Below, in pieces: positions 1 through 12,297 of a DNA stretch of 64,000 nucleotides. The stretch is from Pyrenochaeta sp. MPI-SDFR-AT-0127 (lineage: Eukaryota > Ascomycota > Dothideomycetes > Pleosporales > Cucurbitariaceae), in NCBI GenBank assembly GCA_020747015.1, contig JAGTJM010000042.1, forward strand, positions 206,617-270,616. The letters run 5' to 3'. Within the stretch, counting starts at the first letter, position 1, and each line of letters opens with the position of its first letter. The translations under genes were made by a program, and so were the position numbers. The notes under the pieces are model-generated. The model saw only the letters and a program-made list of their open reading frames with translations. It searched no databases and had not been told where the DNA came from.

Positions 1-2635
1 CTCCTGCCCTGGAAGCCTGTTCTCACCAGACGCTCTGGGCTCACTGAGGCTGCCCCTGACTGTGGAGTTGACGCTAAAGCTATGAATGTCTGATGAGTTC
101 GCACTGTGCTGGCTTCTGTGCGACCCAACAACTGTTGAGCTTGTCGAATGTGTCCATGAAGTAGGCCCGTTATCTACAACCTGTCTCGAAAGCGTGTCAA
201 TGTTCTCAGCTAATGCACTCATTCGATCAGATTGATCTAGAAGAACGGATGTGGTGACGGCGCCCCTGCCCGCCGCGCCCGCAGTGAACTCTGCGTTCAA
301 GTCATCGGCTCGAATAGCCCTCCTTATTGCCTGTCTGGGTACCAGAGTCTGTCCCATCGAAGCCCCCGTGGCCATTGGGGATAAAGAAGCCGTGGACACT
401 TTGGGTGAGTCATGCTGTTCGCTCGGGAACGCATCACTGTTGTCTGAAAGTTGAAGTGATTGCGCTGCGTTCTCCTCACGTTCGTCAATACACTCGAGTT
501 TGACCACTGAAGCATGGGACTGCCGATTCTGCCCATCATGAGTGTTTCAAAAGACAAATAGAGGTTTCCTGTGTCATACCGATGCACGCTCTTTGTTTTT
601 TACCTGGCTTAGTGTGCCGGAAGAGTGTGACGAGCTCAGAGTATGTGAATCTGCTGCCAGCTGTGCATTATTGTCGTCCATATGCTCGCTCTCGATGCTT
701 CCATACCCTAGTTCTGACTCTTCGCTAATACTCTCCAACTGCTGCCTCTGCAGGTCAATCTTACGGGAGTGGAATGTTGGCAGTGACAGTGAATGGCTGC
801 CACCCAATCCCACATCACCATCACTGCTGCCCTTTTGACAGGTTGGAGTGTCTGTTACTTCAATTCTCCCTTGCAGGTTGCCAATACTGACGTTTGGGAG
901 TTGGTAAAATGGTACTTTCTCGGTAGGTGGGTCTGACGACGACAGTGATATCTCTCTTTGACCATCCGCACCTATGCCTCCATCGATGTTACCTGGTGTA
1001 GAGTCAGAACATCCTAAGTGAGCAATGTTATCAGCCAGCCCAATTTGAGAGATGAAATCCAGAAGTTCAGGGCATTCCTAACGACTCGTACCCGTGTTTT
1101 GGAAAAAGAACGGAGGGTGTCAGGGCAGGACGATGCAGGTTTACGCTCATCTGAAAATGTAGATTCGAAGCAATGTCGCATACATAAATGACAGCAGCTG
1201 CGTAGCACAAGTGCGCGCGCAGAGATATCCCAAGGACACGACTGGCTTCCAGGAAGTTTCTCGGTACTCTCATCTGAAGATATAGGCTCATATGAAGGCT
1301 GGATGAATTCAATGCAGCGCCCACACAGCAGATGCGAAAACCGAGGTAACGTAACTTTTTGCAGCTCATCATCGCTGATCCGGTCGAGAACTCGTTCAAT
1401 CTCTGGCGCTAAGAATCGAGGCTCCCTCCGAATCTCCCACACTTTCCAGGTTCGTTTGTTCCACCTCATAGTCTTCAAGACATGGCATTCTCCGAGCTCG
1501 GCGATTGACTCTTGGACTAACCAGTAGGCAAATTTCCAAATCGAAGGTGGGCCGGGGGGTCTATCCATGCTAAGACTGTGAAGACGAGGAGAGCAGAACA
1601 TTCTATCATGAGCAGGCCTACAGCGACCAAGAGGCCTCTGATCAGGGAAGCTGATCCACTGCCTGTACGACTCGATTGTTCGCGTATGTTTCAAATCAGT
1701 ATGGAAGAGTTGCTGGCGGCCGGGGAGAACGATGCACGTGTCTTCATTAGGGAAGGCTGTTGGGTATCTGTGATCGACATGAACTTTGCGAAATGGATAC
1801 CTGTGGCGACGGATGTACAGCCGCCTCGTAGTATCGACTAGTCATAGTCATTAGCTAATTCATACTTTATATAAGCATTTCAATGTATCGGCATATGAGC
1901 TGGTACTGCTATCAGTATGTGCCAAGTACCTTGCTTTGGGCCTGTACGCTTGTGATCTGGAAATGGAACTTCTACTTCGTGATCCAAGATCCAAGGAGGT
2001 TTTCCAGAAAGAAGATGGCGATATTCTAGCACAGAGTTTAGATATGGTGCGCCGTCCGACTCCCGGGTCGGATTGGTGTTCTTGCGACGAGTGGACTCTT
2101 CGAACCACAAGCTGCAGCGTGAGTGCCTCCAATCTGAGTGGCCACTGCTGAGTATAACATGCGACTTTCTGGATTCAGGGCGCGGGAGGCCAAAACTTGT
2201 GCAGCTATCGAAGGCTCTGTATTCTTTAACTATCCCCCAGTCGGACTCAGCGTTTCTGTTGTTGCCAGCCTCATATATTTCAACACAAGTCTGCTGTGCC
2301 CACCCCGAATCCTTCCTCTCACGAAAAGTACGGGGGCGTTGGAGAAGTCGGGGTTTTGGCACAGGCTTCGCGTTGCTAAGCCACGTTTTATGCGCTCCTC
2401 GGGAAGGGCTCTGTATCTTGTCGGCCGTGTTCATTGAACTAGAGGTAGCACGGTGGCCAGGAAGATTTATTGAGGATGGGCGCGGCCGCCAGCAAGGATG
2501 GAGGAGACTTGGGTCGAGAACTTGGGTCATTGGAGCTGGCAATCTTTTCGTGGAAGCCGGGCCTTTGTTCTGTGTATCTGTAGATGGGAGCTTGCTCTGG
2601 ACAGCGTGCATGAATGGCTTGACTTGGACTGTCAT
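1..2635 (-). CDS. Uncharacterised large fungal protein, 3' end beyond left edge
   Basis: I do not recognise this protein. I join five exons on the minus strand: 2635-1930, 1837-1268, 1197-1145, 1077-580 and 528-1. All four introns (92, 70, 67 and 51 bp) are GT..AG, and the reading phase agrees at every junction, giving at least 785 residues with no stop before the window edge. The start is an ATG at 2635. The first ~235 residues are basic and rich in Ser, Pro and Arg. The middle (about residues 236-440) is the best-ordered part, with a Trp/Tyr-rich stretch and a small Cys pair (LLCGRCIEFI), too little to call a zinc finger. The rest is low-complexity Ser/Asp/Gln-rich and probably disordered. 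Such a long frame-consistent join supports a real gene; the function is unknown. The 3' part must be read from the neighbouring sequence. Confidence 0.6.
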
Positions 2636-2793
2636 GTCAGCAAACGGGCGAGTAATGATTGAACAACAACAAATTGAACTAGTGAATGATATCAGAAGAT
2701 GAAGGCGGCGATGTCAATAATGGTATGTGGTGAGTGAAAGATTGACAACATTGTACATGAAATTGAATTGCTCTTGCATCTTTTTGAACATGA

Positions 2794-3654
2794 TCATGGT
2801 GGTACCTCTTTCCCATCCCAGTCCCAGCATTTGCCTCGTCCGTCCACTCCTACTGCTTTGATCACGTCAAACAGCCTCTCTGCTACCCAGTCTCTCTCGA
2901 ACAGTTTCTCTTTCTTGACGCTGCTCCAGAAGTCCTTGCTCAAGCCCGTCTTGACCGTGCCGGGATGTAGCGCGACTGCCATAGCGTTCTCCCCAGATGC
3001 GGTTCGTAGATGGTTGTCAAAAGTCTTCACCAGCTGGTTGACACCGGCTTTCGATGCGCGGTAGCTGTACCACCCTCCAAGGCGGTTGTCGCTGATGCTG
3101 CCAACACGCGCTGACATGACAGCTGTGGTCGCTACAGATGGAAAGCCCTGCATATCGTCTTGGTCCTTGTTGATAGATGCATTCTTTTTCGGTAGGAAAG
3201 GTGAGAAGTGTTTGAGCATCAGCATTGGCCCTAATGTGTTGGTGCGGAATGTCAACAATGCATCGTCGGCTTTGATTTGCGCTGGAGATTTCTCGGGAAA
3301 TAGTATCCCTGGCACAATGAAGGCAAGCTGGAGATGATGGGATCCGATTTCAAATTGTTTCTTGCATGAGGTTGCGGCATCTTCGATTGACCTTTCATCT
3401 GCAGACCTTCAGCTGCCGATCCCGTCGTATTCTTGCCCTGTAGGCAGACAATGTAACATACCCAGAACGTCCAGTTTAATCACTTTCAGCCGTTTTTCAT
3501 CTATACTCAAACCTTCGAGTAGCTCCTCCCTTGTCTTATCTATGTCCTTTCGTGCGGTTGCAACAACTGGTGCGTTGGTGGTCTGCAGGACGCGTCTCGC
3601 AAGCGCGAAGCCAATGCCCCGAGAGGCTGGCGAAATCAAGGACCACGGAGCCAT
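2794..3654 (-). CDS. Short-chain dehydrogenase/reductase (C-factor-like SDR)
   Basis: Two exons, 3654-3462 and 3398-2794, are split by a 63-bp intron in phase 1 and give 265 aa. The N-terminus is a Rossmann nucleotide-binding turn of the form SPASRGIG, a variant of the SDR TGxxxGIG motif in which the usual Thr-Gly is Ser-Pro. Other SDR signs are the acidic LDVLDE after strand 4, an N-T-x-G-P stretch where the family has NNAG/N111, and the catalytic Tyr177-x3-Lys181 (YRASK). From family knowledge it should be a soluble NAD(P)H-dependent oxidoreductase acting on a carbonyl or alcohol; the substrate cannot be read from sequence. The start is the only ATG just before the Rossmann strand. It lies 158 bp downstream of the gene starting at 2635 and points the same way, but no pathway partner is visible nearby. 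Confidence 0.92.
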
Positions 3655-4373
3655 TGTGTGATATTCAACACATTGATAGTTGAAAAGACCATGTTCAACA
3701 TGCTACCCAGCTGTCTTCAAGCTACGCGAATGATGAGACGCGATCGATGATGACATATTTGCCCTGCCAATCGACTAACAATTTTCAAGTTAGCGTCGAC
3801 TCCCTAGCGTAATGCCACGCTCATCGCCGCGCTTTGGTATAAACTGCGAGATAGTACCCGTAAATACCTTTTCAATTCTGAGAGAGCACGTCTTACATGG
3901 TGTTCATGAGAGTAAATGTGTAGGAAATCACGTAAGGTGTCGTGTAACGTGCTTTTCTCACTTGTTCATGTCCATTGCTTTCCGCTTCTTTGAATGTACT
4001 TTACAATAACTGCTTCATGTCCTTCCTTTCCTACACAATTGTGTTCTCAACGTAGTTCTAAATTGAGGAAATCATTTCAAGCCGTTTGGCGCTATGGCTT
4101 GTCTACATGTGCAGTATCAGTAATGTAAACAGTACAGACCAAATCGTCTCAAAGAGTGGTAGATGCAAAATCTAGACTTCGGTCATATCGCTCCAATTCT
4201 GATATCTCTGCATATATCTATGACTAAGAGGGCCTCTTTATTCTTTGGAAAGCCTCTGTTGTAATGTGAGGCATACCAAACCGCTGGCCCGATGCCACTG
4301 TTTCTCAAATGTTCTCAATACAGGCATCATGCCGATTTGACGCAGCAAAGATACTCTCAAAAGTATTTCCGAC
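3655..4373. other. Intergenic, 0.7 kb
   Basis: This spacer lies between the 5' end of the dehydrogenase and the 3' end of the permease, both on the minus strand. It should hold the dehydrogenase promoter and the permease terminator. I see no open frame with protein-like character and no repeat. Confidence 0.6.
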
Positions 4374-6176
4374 CTAACCTTGTCGAAGTATATCGATGAT
4401 AGTGAGACCTTGGGCATCCACATCAGCCTTCCGCTCGACAAAGCCCCTAAAGCTCTTGCGACCTCTAAACACCCAATCTATGCTGGTAAGGCATGCAATC
4501 ACTGCATATACAACGCAAACATCTGTGCGTTCTGTTAGTGCCTTTCCATCGTTATTGTATGAAGGAAGTAGCTCCCATTCTTCTGTGCTTTTACTTACAA
4601 TTCATATTCCTAGCTGTCACCGGCTTATAGTAGGGAAACGAGTACATGACGAGCGTGAATAGTGTCCAAAGGAGTAGAATTATGTTCGCGAAGAGACCAA
4701 CTGGGCCGAGCCAGAACGGGCCCGGCTTGATGTTGGAACGACCACGGATGAGGAGACAGATGACCGGAATCGTGTAGCTTAAATATAATAGAACAATACA
4801 TGCAGCGATCATACTTTCCACTGTTAGTTTAATTTTCCGGGGCATTTTTGAGTGACTCACGAATTGAAGGCCGTCAAGGAAGCCAGATACATGCAACCCA
4901 AGAGTGCTACAAGGAAACAACTGGCGAAATGAGCATTGAGAGGGATGTCAAGCCCCTTATGGACCTTAGAAAGCCAATTATGAGCAGGTAAACCTCGATC
5001 TCGCGCGAAGCTCCAACAGAGTCGACTCTGATATGTGTGGCATGCCACCATGCAACCCAGAAGTGAGGCGATAATAAGAGCTTCCAGTATGGTCGCACCG
5101 ACTTTATGTTTTAGAGCCTGATAGAACAGTTGCAACATGGGTACTCCCGTGCTCGAAGTGCCAATTGCTGAGAATTTGTTAACGATCGAGAAGAACATTG
5201 CCAAGGAGAAGAACCAGCTTGTCACAAATCCGATGCCAACAGTACCCATGATTGCAATTGGGATCATTTTCTCAGGACGATGTACTTCTTCAGCCAGATG
5301 GGTAGCACAGTCCAGACAAGCAAAACTCCAGTTCGTATTCACAAGACCGACGATGAAAGCAATTCCGTCTTGTTTCCAGCCAGTATTATTGATGAAAGTG
5401 GCGAAGACGAACTTAGCGTGCTGATGTGTTGGTGCAACTGCCGGTACTGTAATGAGGATAATCGAAAAGGAGAGCAGAGATGTCCATAGCGAAAGTTTTG
5501 CAATCGTGGGCAGTGTTTTGCCATTGCAATTGAGAAAGAAGCAGAATATGTTGGCAACTTGGTAGGCGACAAAGACATGCCACGGTCTGATGACACTGCA
5601 TGGCTGGTAAGTAATAGTTCATTGTGTAAACCCTTGCTTTGCGTGTCTGGCGATAACAAAGGTACGAAATGGTGGTTCTCACAATTCGGGGTGTCCTAGC
5701 TGATAACAGCCCACAATCGCACTACCCGCCGCCAACGCGACAGATGCACTTGTGAACAGGGAGCCCCACCATGCTAACCATCCTGTGAGATAACTCGTAA
5801 GCTTCGTGAATCTCTTCGGTGCCAGCTCATTAGCCCAGAAGTACTGGCCCCCCGCGTTAGGCATTGCACTGGCTAATTCACTCAGACTGATACCAACACA
5901 GGTCGCTATTGATGCCATCAGCATGATTCCATAGATGATGAGAAGCGGTCCCCCAGAATCGATTCCAGTGATTAGCCCTGCTGAGATGCCTATCCAGGAA
6001 TTTGTCAAGGAGAAGCCAACACCGAGGACCGACCATACACTGAAGTTCCTGCTCAGATCTTGGGTGTAGCCCATCTGTGCTAGGTTGAATGTGTCTGTAT
6101 CGATGGACGAGCTGTGTGTTATCTCTAGGTCTGGGGAGATCGGTGCAGTTGGGTGCTTCTGCGTTGCTTTATCCAT
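4374..6176 (-). CDS. APC-superfamily amino-acid/GABA/choline permease
   Basis: Four exons (6176-5683, 5595-4861, 4813-4599, 4522-4374) give a 530-aa integral membrane protein, the usual length for fungal GABA permease/choline transporter relatives (Uga4/Hnm1 group). After a ~40-residue polar N-terminus, the first segment carries the family pattern around FSVWSVLGVGFSLTNSWIG, followed by the ELASAMPNAGGQYFWA signature. Twelve hydrophobic segments follow through to VFRGRKSF near the C-terminus. The ExVxxPxxxIP motif (EEVHRPEKMIPIAI) is intact. It is expected in the plasma membrane, importing GABA, choline or related amines by proton symport; substrate choice within the family is not decidable here. 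The introns are 87, 47 and 76 bp; the second ends at AAAG, 11 nt after a CTAAC branch site, rather than at the earlier CAG, because only this keeps the frame. The start is the ATG at 6176. Confidence 0.95.
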
Positions 6177-8613
6177 GGCTGCTTGATCTCTCAGTCTCTG
6201 GCTTGATTGATAAGTTCACTTTTGATGGAGGGCGGTCACAGATTTTCCATCCACGTTGTCTCCTTGCTGAAGATGGTGTACTTGGCACGAAGCTTGTCGC
6301 AGTGTGCCAAGCAGAGGGCATAGGAATGTGGATGGTTTTGTATACTTGAGACGGACTCTTTGTGGGATTCACTCATGGAAATAGCGTGGGGAAGAGCATT
6401 GTTAGAGATAAGAGAAAATAAATGAGACAACTAGAAAACCAGAGCCATGGTCATGGCGTGTTACGACGATGGCGTATATCAAAAAGCGATTGGTTTGATG
6501 CGGCCTTATTTTACTCACTAATAATATGGTTACAATGACTTACAAATATCGAGCCTGTTGTACAGATGCATAGGCTGAGTCTGATTCAATCGGAATTCCG
6601 CCCAGTAAAGCACGAATGCGGAGAGTCCTGCGCGCTATGTCTGAACCAGGTACCTGAGACCGTTGCGCGCGAGAACGGCCGCAGGGTGAAAGTTAGGGCT
6701 GTGAAAATGGTGCATTATTGGTTGCTGCAGCATCATCACCCGGACACCGTCCTCGCGATGGAGTATACTCAATACCGCAATTTTTACGTAGAAACGGCGA
6801 ATATCCAGGTGCATCCTGCGGTCTCTTTCGAATGAGAGTAGTCGCATACGAGCTCTTCCTTAATGTGGGGATAGCTCGGCTGGCTCTAGTATGCACCTGC
6901 GATTTGGACATACCCGGATCCGACAACTAGGGTAGCCACATAAAAGAGAGCATGCATGTGGATAGGCCAGAATCATGTAGCGAACGCTAGGCGAACAGGC
7001 TTGGCCGCGTGGCCACCGATGCGTTTGGTAAGGCCTCAACTAATATGCTTTGGCAGCCAGTGACAACGGCTGCCGATGAGAAGCAATAATGGCATGCAGA
7101 TGAGGGGTATGGAGCGTGATGCTTTCTGTACTACGGTAGACATGTTGTGTGCCTACAACGATACATATAAGGGTAGCAATTCGTTCGAGTGTTGACAAGC
7201 TGAGCGGAGCGGGCCGTGGAGTCGACGTTGATATGATCGGTGAAACCATCATCGAGGTCGAAATCAGTGAATACAGTGGCTCATCGTAAGACTAGACTCC
7301 GGACAATTTGCCATGTTAAGGCGCAAATTGATTTCGGCGTCATTGCATGTCGAGACTTCTTTACCATCGTGTGGCTTATCGCTATGTGGTGGCGCTCTTT
7401 GTGTCGTCACAATATCTATACTAAGTACTCTGGGATACGAGACCCTTCGAGGCTCTATCCACAGTACTAGATGGCTGAAGCGTGCTCGCTGATCAATTGC
7501 TCATGTACCACCAGGCGCCGCTGTGTACGACACACTTTCCAAATACTGCAGTCACGCAGTGACACACGAGGATGGCAGCCGTGATTGTGACCCGGTGGCG
7601 TTTACTCGAGGGCTCTTGAAGCAACGTAGAAGGCCGACGGTCACAGCCATGTATTGCTTTTGATGAGAGTCAAGTACATGGAGCCTGGTGTCGTGACTCG
7701 TTTCACTTGCTTTGCCGTAATTTGAAGTGAACATTGAGTTGGAAAGTGGGCTCTGTTCCGGTATGGTTTCGACTGTTAGTGATGCCTTACAGCGGTCATT
7801 TGCAACCTGCAGATCTGTCCTAGGAAGCCCGGTCGGCTATGGTCGAGTCCCGCACGAATCACACGTAACATAATGCCGTTTTGTCGCGATGCAGGTGTTC
7901 TAGACTTGATAGAAGGGTGGTGGATCGTCCTGCGTTGCCGCGATTCATGTGGCCACTGATTCCTCTTTCGATGCGCCTGCGTCCGCAACGGGGGTGGAAT
8001 GATGCAACCATTATGCAAGGTTTTCCTTTGGACAGGTCTGCATTGCACAGCAGCACATCTTGACTGAGAAATTTGTTGGTTTTCTGTGGGTCAGGTGTTC
8101 GAAAGGTGGCGATTTCCACCTAATGAGGCAACTACGAAAACAGTAGTTACGCCCAGACTTGCTAGGCTCACAGAAGAAGTAGCGGCACACGAGACTCGAG
8201 TGAATGCAAATTAACGTACTGTATTGTACCGATGCATACGGCTGCGAGGGGAATTTGAAAATACACAGTACCTCGTAAGTCTGACACGAGATGATATAGA
8301 TGTCGGCAGGGAGAGAGCAAGAAAGATTGGAAAAAGGAAAAAAACACCACACCACGCCGGTATCCACGTAAGACGTACAAATCGTCCAGTCCGAAATGCA
8401 ACTGCTCGATTCTCCACATTGCGATTTCCCACGTCATATCGTCCCACACCTTTTGCCCTGGCATTCACGCGTACCATTCACCTGAGCTTGGCTCACTGAG
8501 CTACACCGTTTGATTATTTTCATCCATTATGAGGGTATCCATATCCGGTTACAATGCGCCGTCCGAGGAGTGACCTGCTACCGGAGTGCCGAAGAGGTTT
8601 GCGCGTATTACAT
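6177..8613. other. Intergenic, 2.4 kb
   Basis: This spacer separates the permease 5' end from the mcm1 3' end, both on the minus strand. Open frames here are all under 120 codons, overlap on both strands and show no domain or codon pattern I trust. It should contain the permease promoter (right of 6176) and the 3' UTR of mcm1 near 8614. Nothing else was recognised. Confidence 0.55.
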
Positions 8614-9470
8614 TTAACCCAGCTTTTGGTCCTGGGGGTAGTGGCCGCCTGGGTGGCGGGGCATACCTTGCTGCGCCATTGGGTACTGGTTCGATTGTTG
8701 CTGTTGCTGGAGGTAGCTCTGGTAGTGCAAGGCAGCCTCGGGGGTCATGTACGCCTGGGGCATGGCGTTGTTGTTGGGTGGCATGCCGCGTGGTTGGCCT
8801 GAGGGGACTTGCGCGTGGTTATCCTCGGGAGACTCAACCGAGTTGTCAGCGTCGACGCCGTTTGCATCGCCACTTGAGGGCTCGGGCGCGTTCAGGCAGG
8901 CCTGGGTACTTGTTAGTAAACGATCGCGATAGTTGCAGGGTGGCGTTGCAGCGTACCTGGATGAGGTTCTTGCCCTCGGGCTTTGTCACCAGTGGTTGCA
9001 GTTTGGGCGTGGTGAAGGTGTAGACGAGACCCGTCTCGGACACGACGAGGAGCAGTACTTGGGTGCCAGTCAGGACCGAAAGCTCGTAAGCCTAAAGAGC
9101 ATTCTTGGTCAGCAGGGAACACTGGGTGTGCGATGTTTCTCATGCGACGCGGGTAAAGCGCGGGCAGCGTTATTGACGGGGATGCAGTGCAGTGGGAAGC
9201 GCGAAAAACGCGACGACAACGTACCTTCTTCATGATGCCGGCCTTGCGCTTGGAGAAGGTGATGTGTCGGCGCGACTTGTCCTGGATGAACTTGATCTCG
9301 ATCTTCCTGCGCTCGCGGCCGGGCTTGTCGTCGTCGTCGTCGTCGTCGTCGGCAGCAGGTCGCGGACGCTTGGTGCCGCGATTTGAGTCGCCGACGCCGA
9401 GAGTGCCATTGCCGTCGTCGTGGACAGAGGGCGACGCGTTCTGGTCGTGGTCGGTGATTTCTGAGGCCAT
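8614..9470 (-). CDS. mcm1: SRF-type MADS-box transcription factor, Mcm1 homologue
   Basis: Three exons (9470-9225, 9091-8957, 8901-8614; introns 133 and 55 bp, both phase 0) give 222 aa. Residues about 51-109 are an SRF/Mcm1-type MADS box: basic DNA-contacting helix RRKIEIKFIQDKSRRHITFS, then KRKAGIMKKAYELSVLTGTQ and the beta strands LLLVVSETGLVYTFTTPK. The first intron splits the box between KK and AYELSV. Upstream lies a run of eight Asp; downstream is a Gln/Pro/Met-rich tail ending with a short Gln run. Mcm1 binds CC(A/T)6GG sites in the nucleus and works with partners such as mating-type alpha proteins to control mating, cell-cycle and morphogenesis genes. Length and domain order fit filamentous-fungal Mcm1. 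The start is the ATG at 9470, with an open, GC-rich upstream region of nearly 1.9 kb shared with a divergent tetraspanin gene. Confidence 0.95.
9327..9350. repeat. Pure trinucleotide repeat (8 x GTC) inside mcm1
   Basis: Eight uninterrupted GTC units on the plus strand read as GAC codons on the coding strand and make the Asp8 tract just before the MADS box. Pure codon repeats of this kind are prone to slippage, so the tract length may differ between isolates. Confidence 0.9.
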
Positions 9471-11343
9471 GGTGGAGGTTGCGATGAAGATTGGTTACTC
9501 GTGTTTGGCGGACGAGGGCCCTAAGCTGTTTGCGGGTGTTTGTGGGGAGTGTGCCCGGCGTCTCTTGCGTCGTTGGGCGGAGCCGTAGGAGGTTACAGAA
9601 CGAGTGCAGGTGTCTGTAGAGTCGGGTTAGACCGAAATGCTGAACGAAAGAGGAAAGGCAGCGCGCTTGTTAAGAGGTCGGGGGCTGCGTCGACCCTTTG
9701 TGGTGGGCGGGCAGGAATGCAAGGAAAGGTAGGCGGGCAGTCGCGCTCGGTCACACAGCGCTGCCGGCGGAAGGCACCCTAAAATTGCTCGGCGGATGGG
9801 GCAGGGAGTGGCTGGCGTGACCGAGGGCCAAAAGGTACGTACTTTTTGCCTTGCAGTCAGATGCTTGCTTTTCACGCGCCGTTGGGGTGGAAAGATGGGC
9901 CGAGAGCTGGTTAAAGGGCCCTGCTAATGGTAGAGCTTGTGGGAGCTTGGCCCCGGGTATGGCAGTGTCGACACGCAGGGCACGAGTGGTGGTGCAGGTG
10001 CAAGAGAAGCTGTCTCGAGATGGAAAGAGATGAACGAGATTGGGAAAAGTTGAAACGGCGGGAGTGGTCGAGTTTATTTCGCAGGCTGCTTTGGTGCAGA
10101 CAGCCCGCAGCCCATCCAGTGGGTTGCAGGCGACGGGGGGCGGATGCGCTTGAGTTCACACCCTGGTCTTTGCTGAATCGCAGATCGTGCCTTGCAATCG
10201 CTGCCGTCGTGGGGGGAACTGGAGTCGTGGCACGCGCAGAGCCCGACAGCTGCGCGGGCGATGGCAGTGAGTCTGAGTATCAAAAAAAGTTGGCCTCGTC
10301 GACCCAAACCTCACCTGTCACTCCTCTTTGAGACTGAGCAGCAGCGGGCATTCCCTCCTCAGAACGAACCGTCTGTTCTCGGGTCAGGGAAAGATTGGGC
10401 TGGTCTAGCGTCATTGTGCGACTTAGCTTCTCCACGAATGACGGGCATCCAAAAAGCGGGGCCGCCCACCTTGTCCGCTGCTCTCTGGCCAATCACGCGC
10501 TAGTTGCTGAGGTAAGTCTGACGCCTGTGGGTGAATTGCTCACGATCGCGCCGCTCGCTCTCGATCAGCCAGGCATCAAAGAAAAAGGGCCCACGCACTG
10601 CAGGCCGAGCCACTGCGAGTGCTCTGCAGCCCTTGGAAGCAGCATTGCACAGCTTCGCCTCGAGGCAACCCCAGCCGTGGCCTACAGATTGCAAGTACCT
10701 GTGTGCCAAGAACTTCCCAATGAAGCGCAAGCCGCGGCCTGCATGTGTCCTTACCTCCTTCCCCGTCCGGTTTCGCTTCGGCTCCAGCCTTTCTCACGCT
10801 GCAGGTGCGGTGAGCTGTTGGTGGCGCCTGCAGGCATCACCTTGGTACTCAACACCACCACTGCACTCGTGATGATGGTAGTGTGGCGCCTCGCTATTTC
10901 TTTCGTCCGACATCTTCTCTGATGATGAACTGCTCGTCGCAGGTTGTGTGTCTTCCATCTGGCTCGTTGACAGTTGCAGCGCCAAACATCGAACCACCAT
11001 GCCCGTCTGCGATTGTGATTCGCTGACGGAAATGCTCCTACACTACTGAAACCAGCAACGCCTCGTCTTCGCACCACTGCGACGCGCCCTCGCTGCGCTT
11101 CTTAATGCTAGAGCCTCCCGTGTCTTCGATGCCATGCAATTCCCGCGCGAGCGCTGTTCTTGCCACTGTCTCTTCACTTCGTTTCTCTATACCTAATAAT
11201 TTTGCAGTTGCGCATTATCGACGCACTCAACGAGCACGCCGGACGGCTCCGTTGCGCTCGACTTCCATTCTTTGCTTTCACTTGATTCCATCCAGTCCAG
11301 TCTTTTCTACTGAGCCGCGCAACAGCACACCACAGCCGCCAAT
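9471..11343. promoter_or_regulatory. Long divergent intergenic region between mcm1 and tetraspanin
   Basis: This 1.87 kb region lies between two head-to-head genes, so it must carry both promoters and 5' leaders. It is GC-rich in its left half and pyrimidine-rich just before the tetraspanin ATG. Several long frames are open on both strands (up to 175 codons), but they lack domains and overlap each other, as expected of GC-rich non-coding DNA. I cannot place a specific factor site. Confidence 0.5.
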
Positions 11344-12297
11344 ATGCCCACCAAACTCATGATGGTCTTCGTCGGGATGGACTTCCTCTTCGTCGGATGT
11401 GGAGGACTATTACTGGGCTTTTCTCTCATATCAGAGCAGTCAATACGGAACACTCCCACTGTGGACAACGTCACGCAGAACTTGCTACTCGGCCAGTGTC
11501 CGTTAACAGGTACGACCAAACGGAGCATGGAGGAGAGGGTTGCAGTCGATATTGCGGCACTACTGTGGCGGCAAGTCGTAACATGCATCACTCGACACCA
11601 CGACATTTCAGGGACGAAAGACTAACAGACTTTTAGCCGGCGTAGTGAACGCAATATTCATCTTCGTAACATTTTTGCTCTCCCTTCCAGCGCTCTTCCT
11701 TCCCACAAATCGAGGCTGGCTTCGCACCCAAGGGTGGCTCGTAGTCGTTTGCGCAACCTTTACCTTGGGCCTGGGCCTTGCCATTTGGGTAGAAACCCTG
11801 CAGACACGCCAGATCCTTAGTGTACTATGGGGACGCGAGTCACCGCTCATCCAGAGTCTATTGCAGCAGAAGGTGAGTAGTTTTCCGCAGCTTTCCGTAT
11901 TTGGCGTCAGCACTAGAACGGGCCAAGCGGCGAAGTCGTCCACACGGGATGCTCTGTAGTTTTATGAGATCTCGGGGCTTCCTTCGTGTGGCGGTATGCA
12001 GTCAGATTGCTGACAGAAATCTAGTTCGACTGCTGTGGATACGTCAATTCAACCACGCCTCCATTCGTACAGGACAGCACTTGTCTCAACGCCCTCGTTG
12101 CTGCTCAGAAAGGCGGCTGCATTGGCAAGTTTTCCTCATTCGCCAACAAATACCTCGATCAGATCTTCACTGCCGCCTTCGGCATTGTCGGCGTCGACTT
12201 CATTTTGGTCTTGTGTGTTGCAATGGTGCTCAAGTACCGCATGGAGCAGGAGCGGTACAGGCACATTGATGAGAAGAATGGTGTAGATGGGTTATAG
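11344..12297 (+). CDS. Tetraspanin (PLS1-like size and layout)
   Basis: Three exons (11344-11509, 11637-11872, 12025-12297) give 224 aa. There are four hydrophobic segments: residues ~5-27, ~56-78, ~87-107 and, after the large loop, ~190-212. The large loop carries the tetraspanin hallmark Cys-Cys-Gly (C137-C138-G139) plus two further cysteines, enough for two disulfides. Tetraspanins are membrane organisers; fungal Pls1 is about 225 aa and in plant pathogens is needed for appressorium-mediated penetration. The size matches Pls1 better than the longer Tsp3 group, but I call only the family with confidence. The introns (127 and 152 bp) carry CTAAC/CTGAC branch sites. The start is the ATG at 11344; the first segment begins five residues later, so no N-terminal extension is expected. 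Confidence 0.88.

Noticed and set aside
1860..2132. Alternative minus-strand frame overlapping the first exon of the leftmost gene
   Set aside because: It would need a 28-bp intron to join downstream; the chosen frame joins through a normal 92-bp intron in phase.
2073..2702. 209-codon plus-strand frame
   Set aside because: It lies antisense to the first exon of the minus-strand gene, which has phase-consistent splicing over 2.6 kb.
8586..9588. Two long plus-strand frames (145 and 133 codons)
   Set aside because: They are shadows of the mcm1 coding strand; the MADS box is unambiguous on the minus strand.
10395..10922. 175-codon plus-strand frame in the mcm1/tetraspanin spacer
   Set aside because: GC-rich DNA opens several overlapping frames here; no domain, and it starts from a non-ATG-like context.
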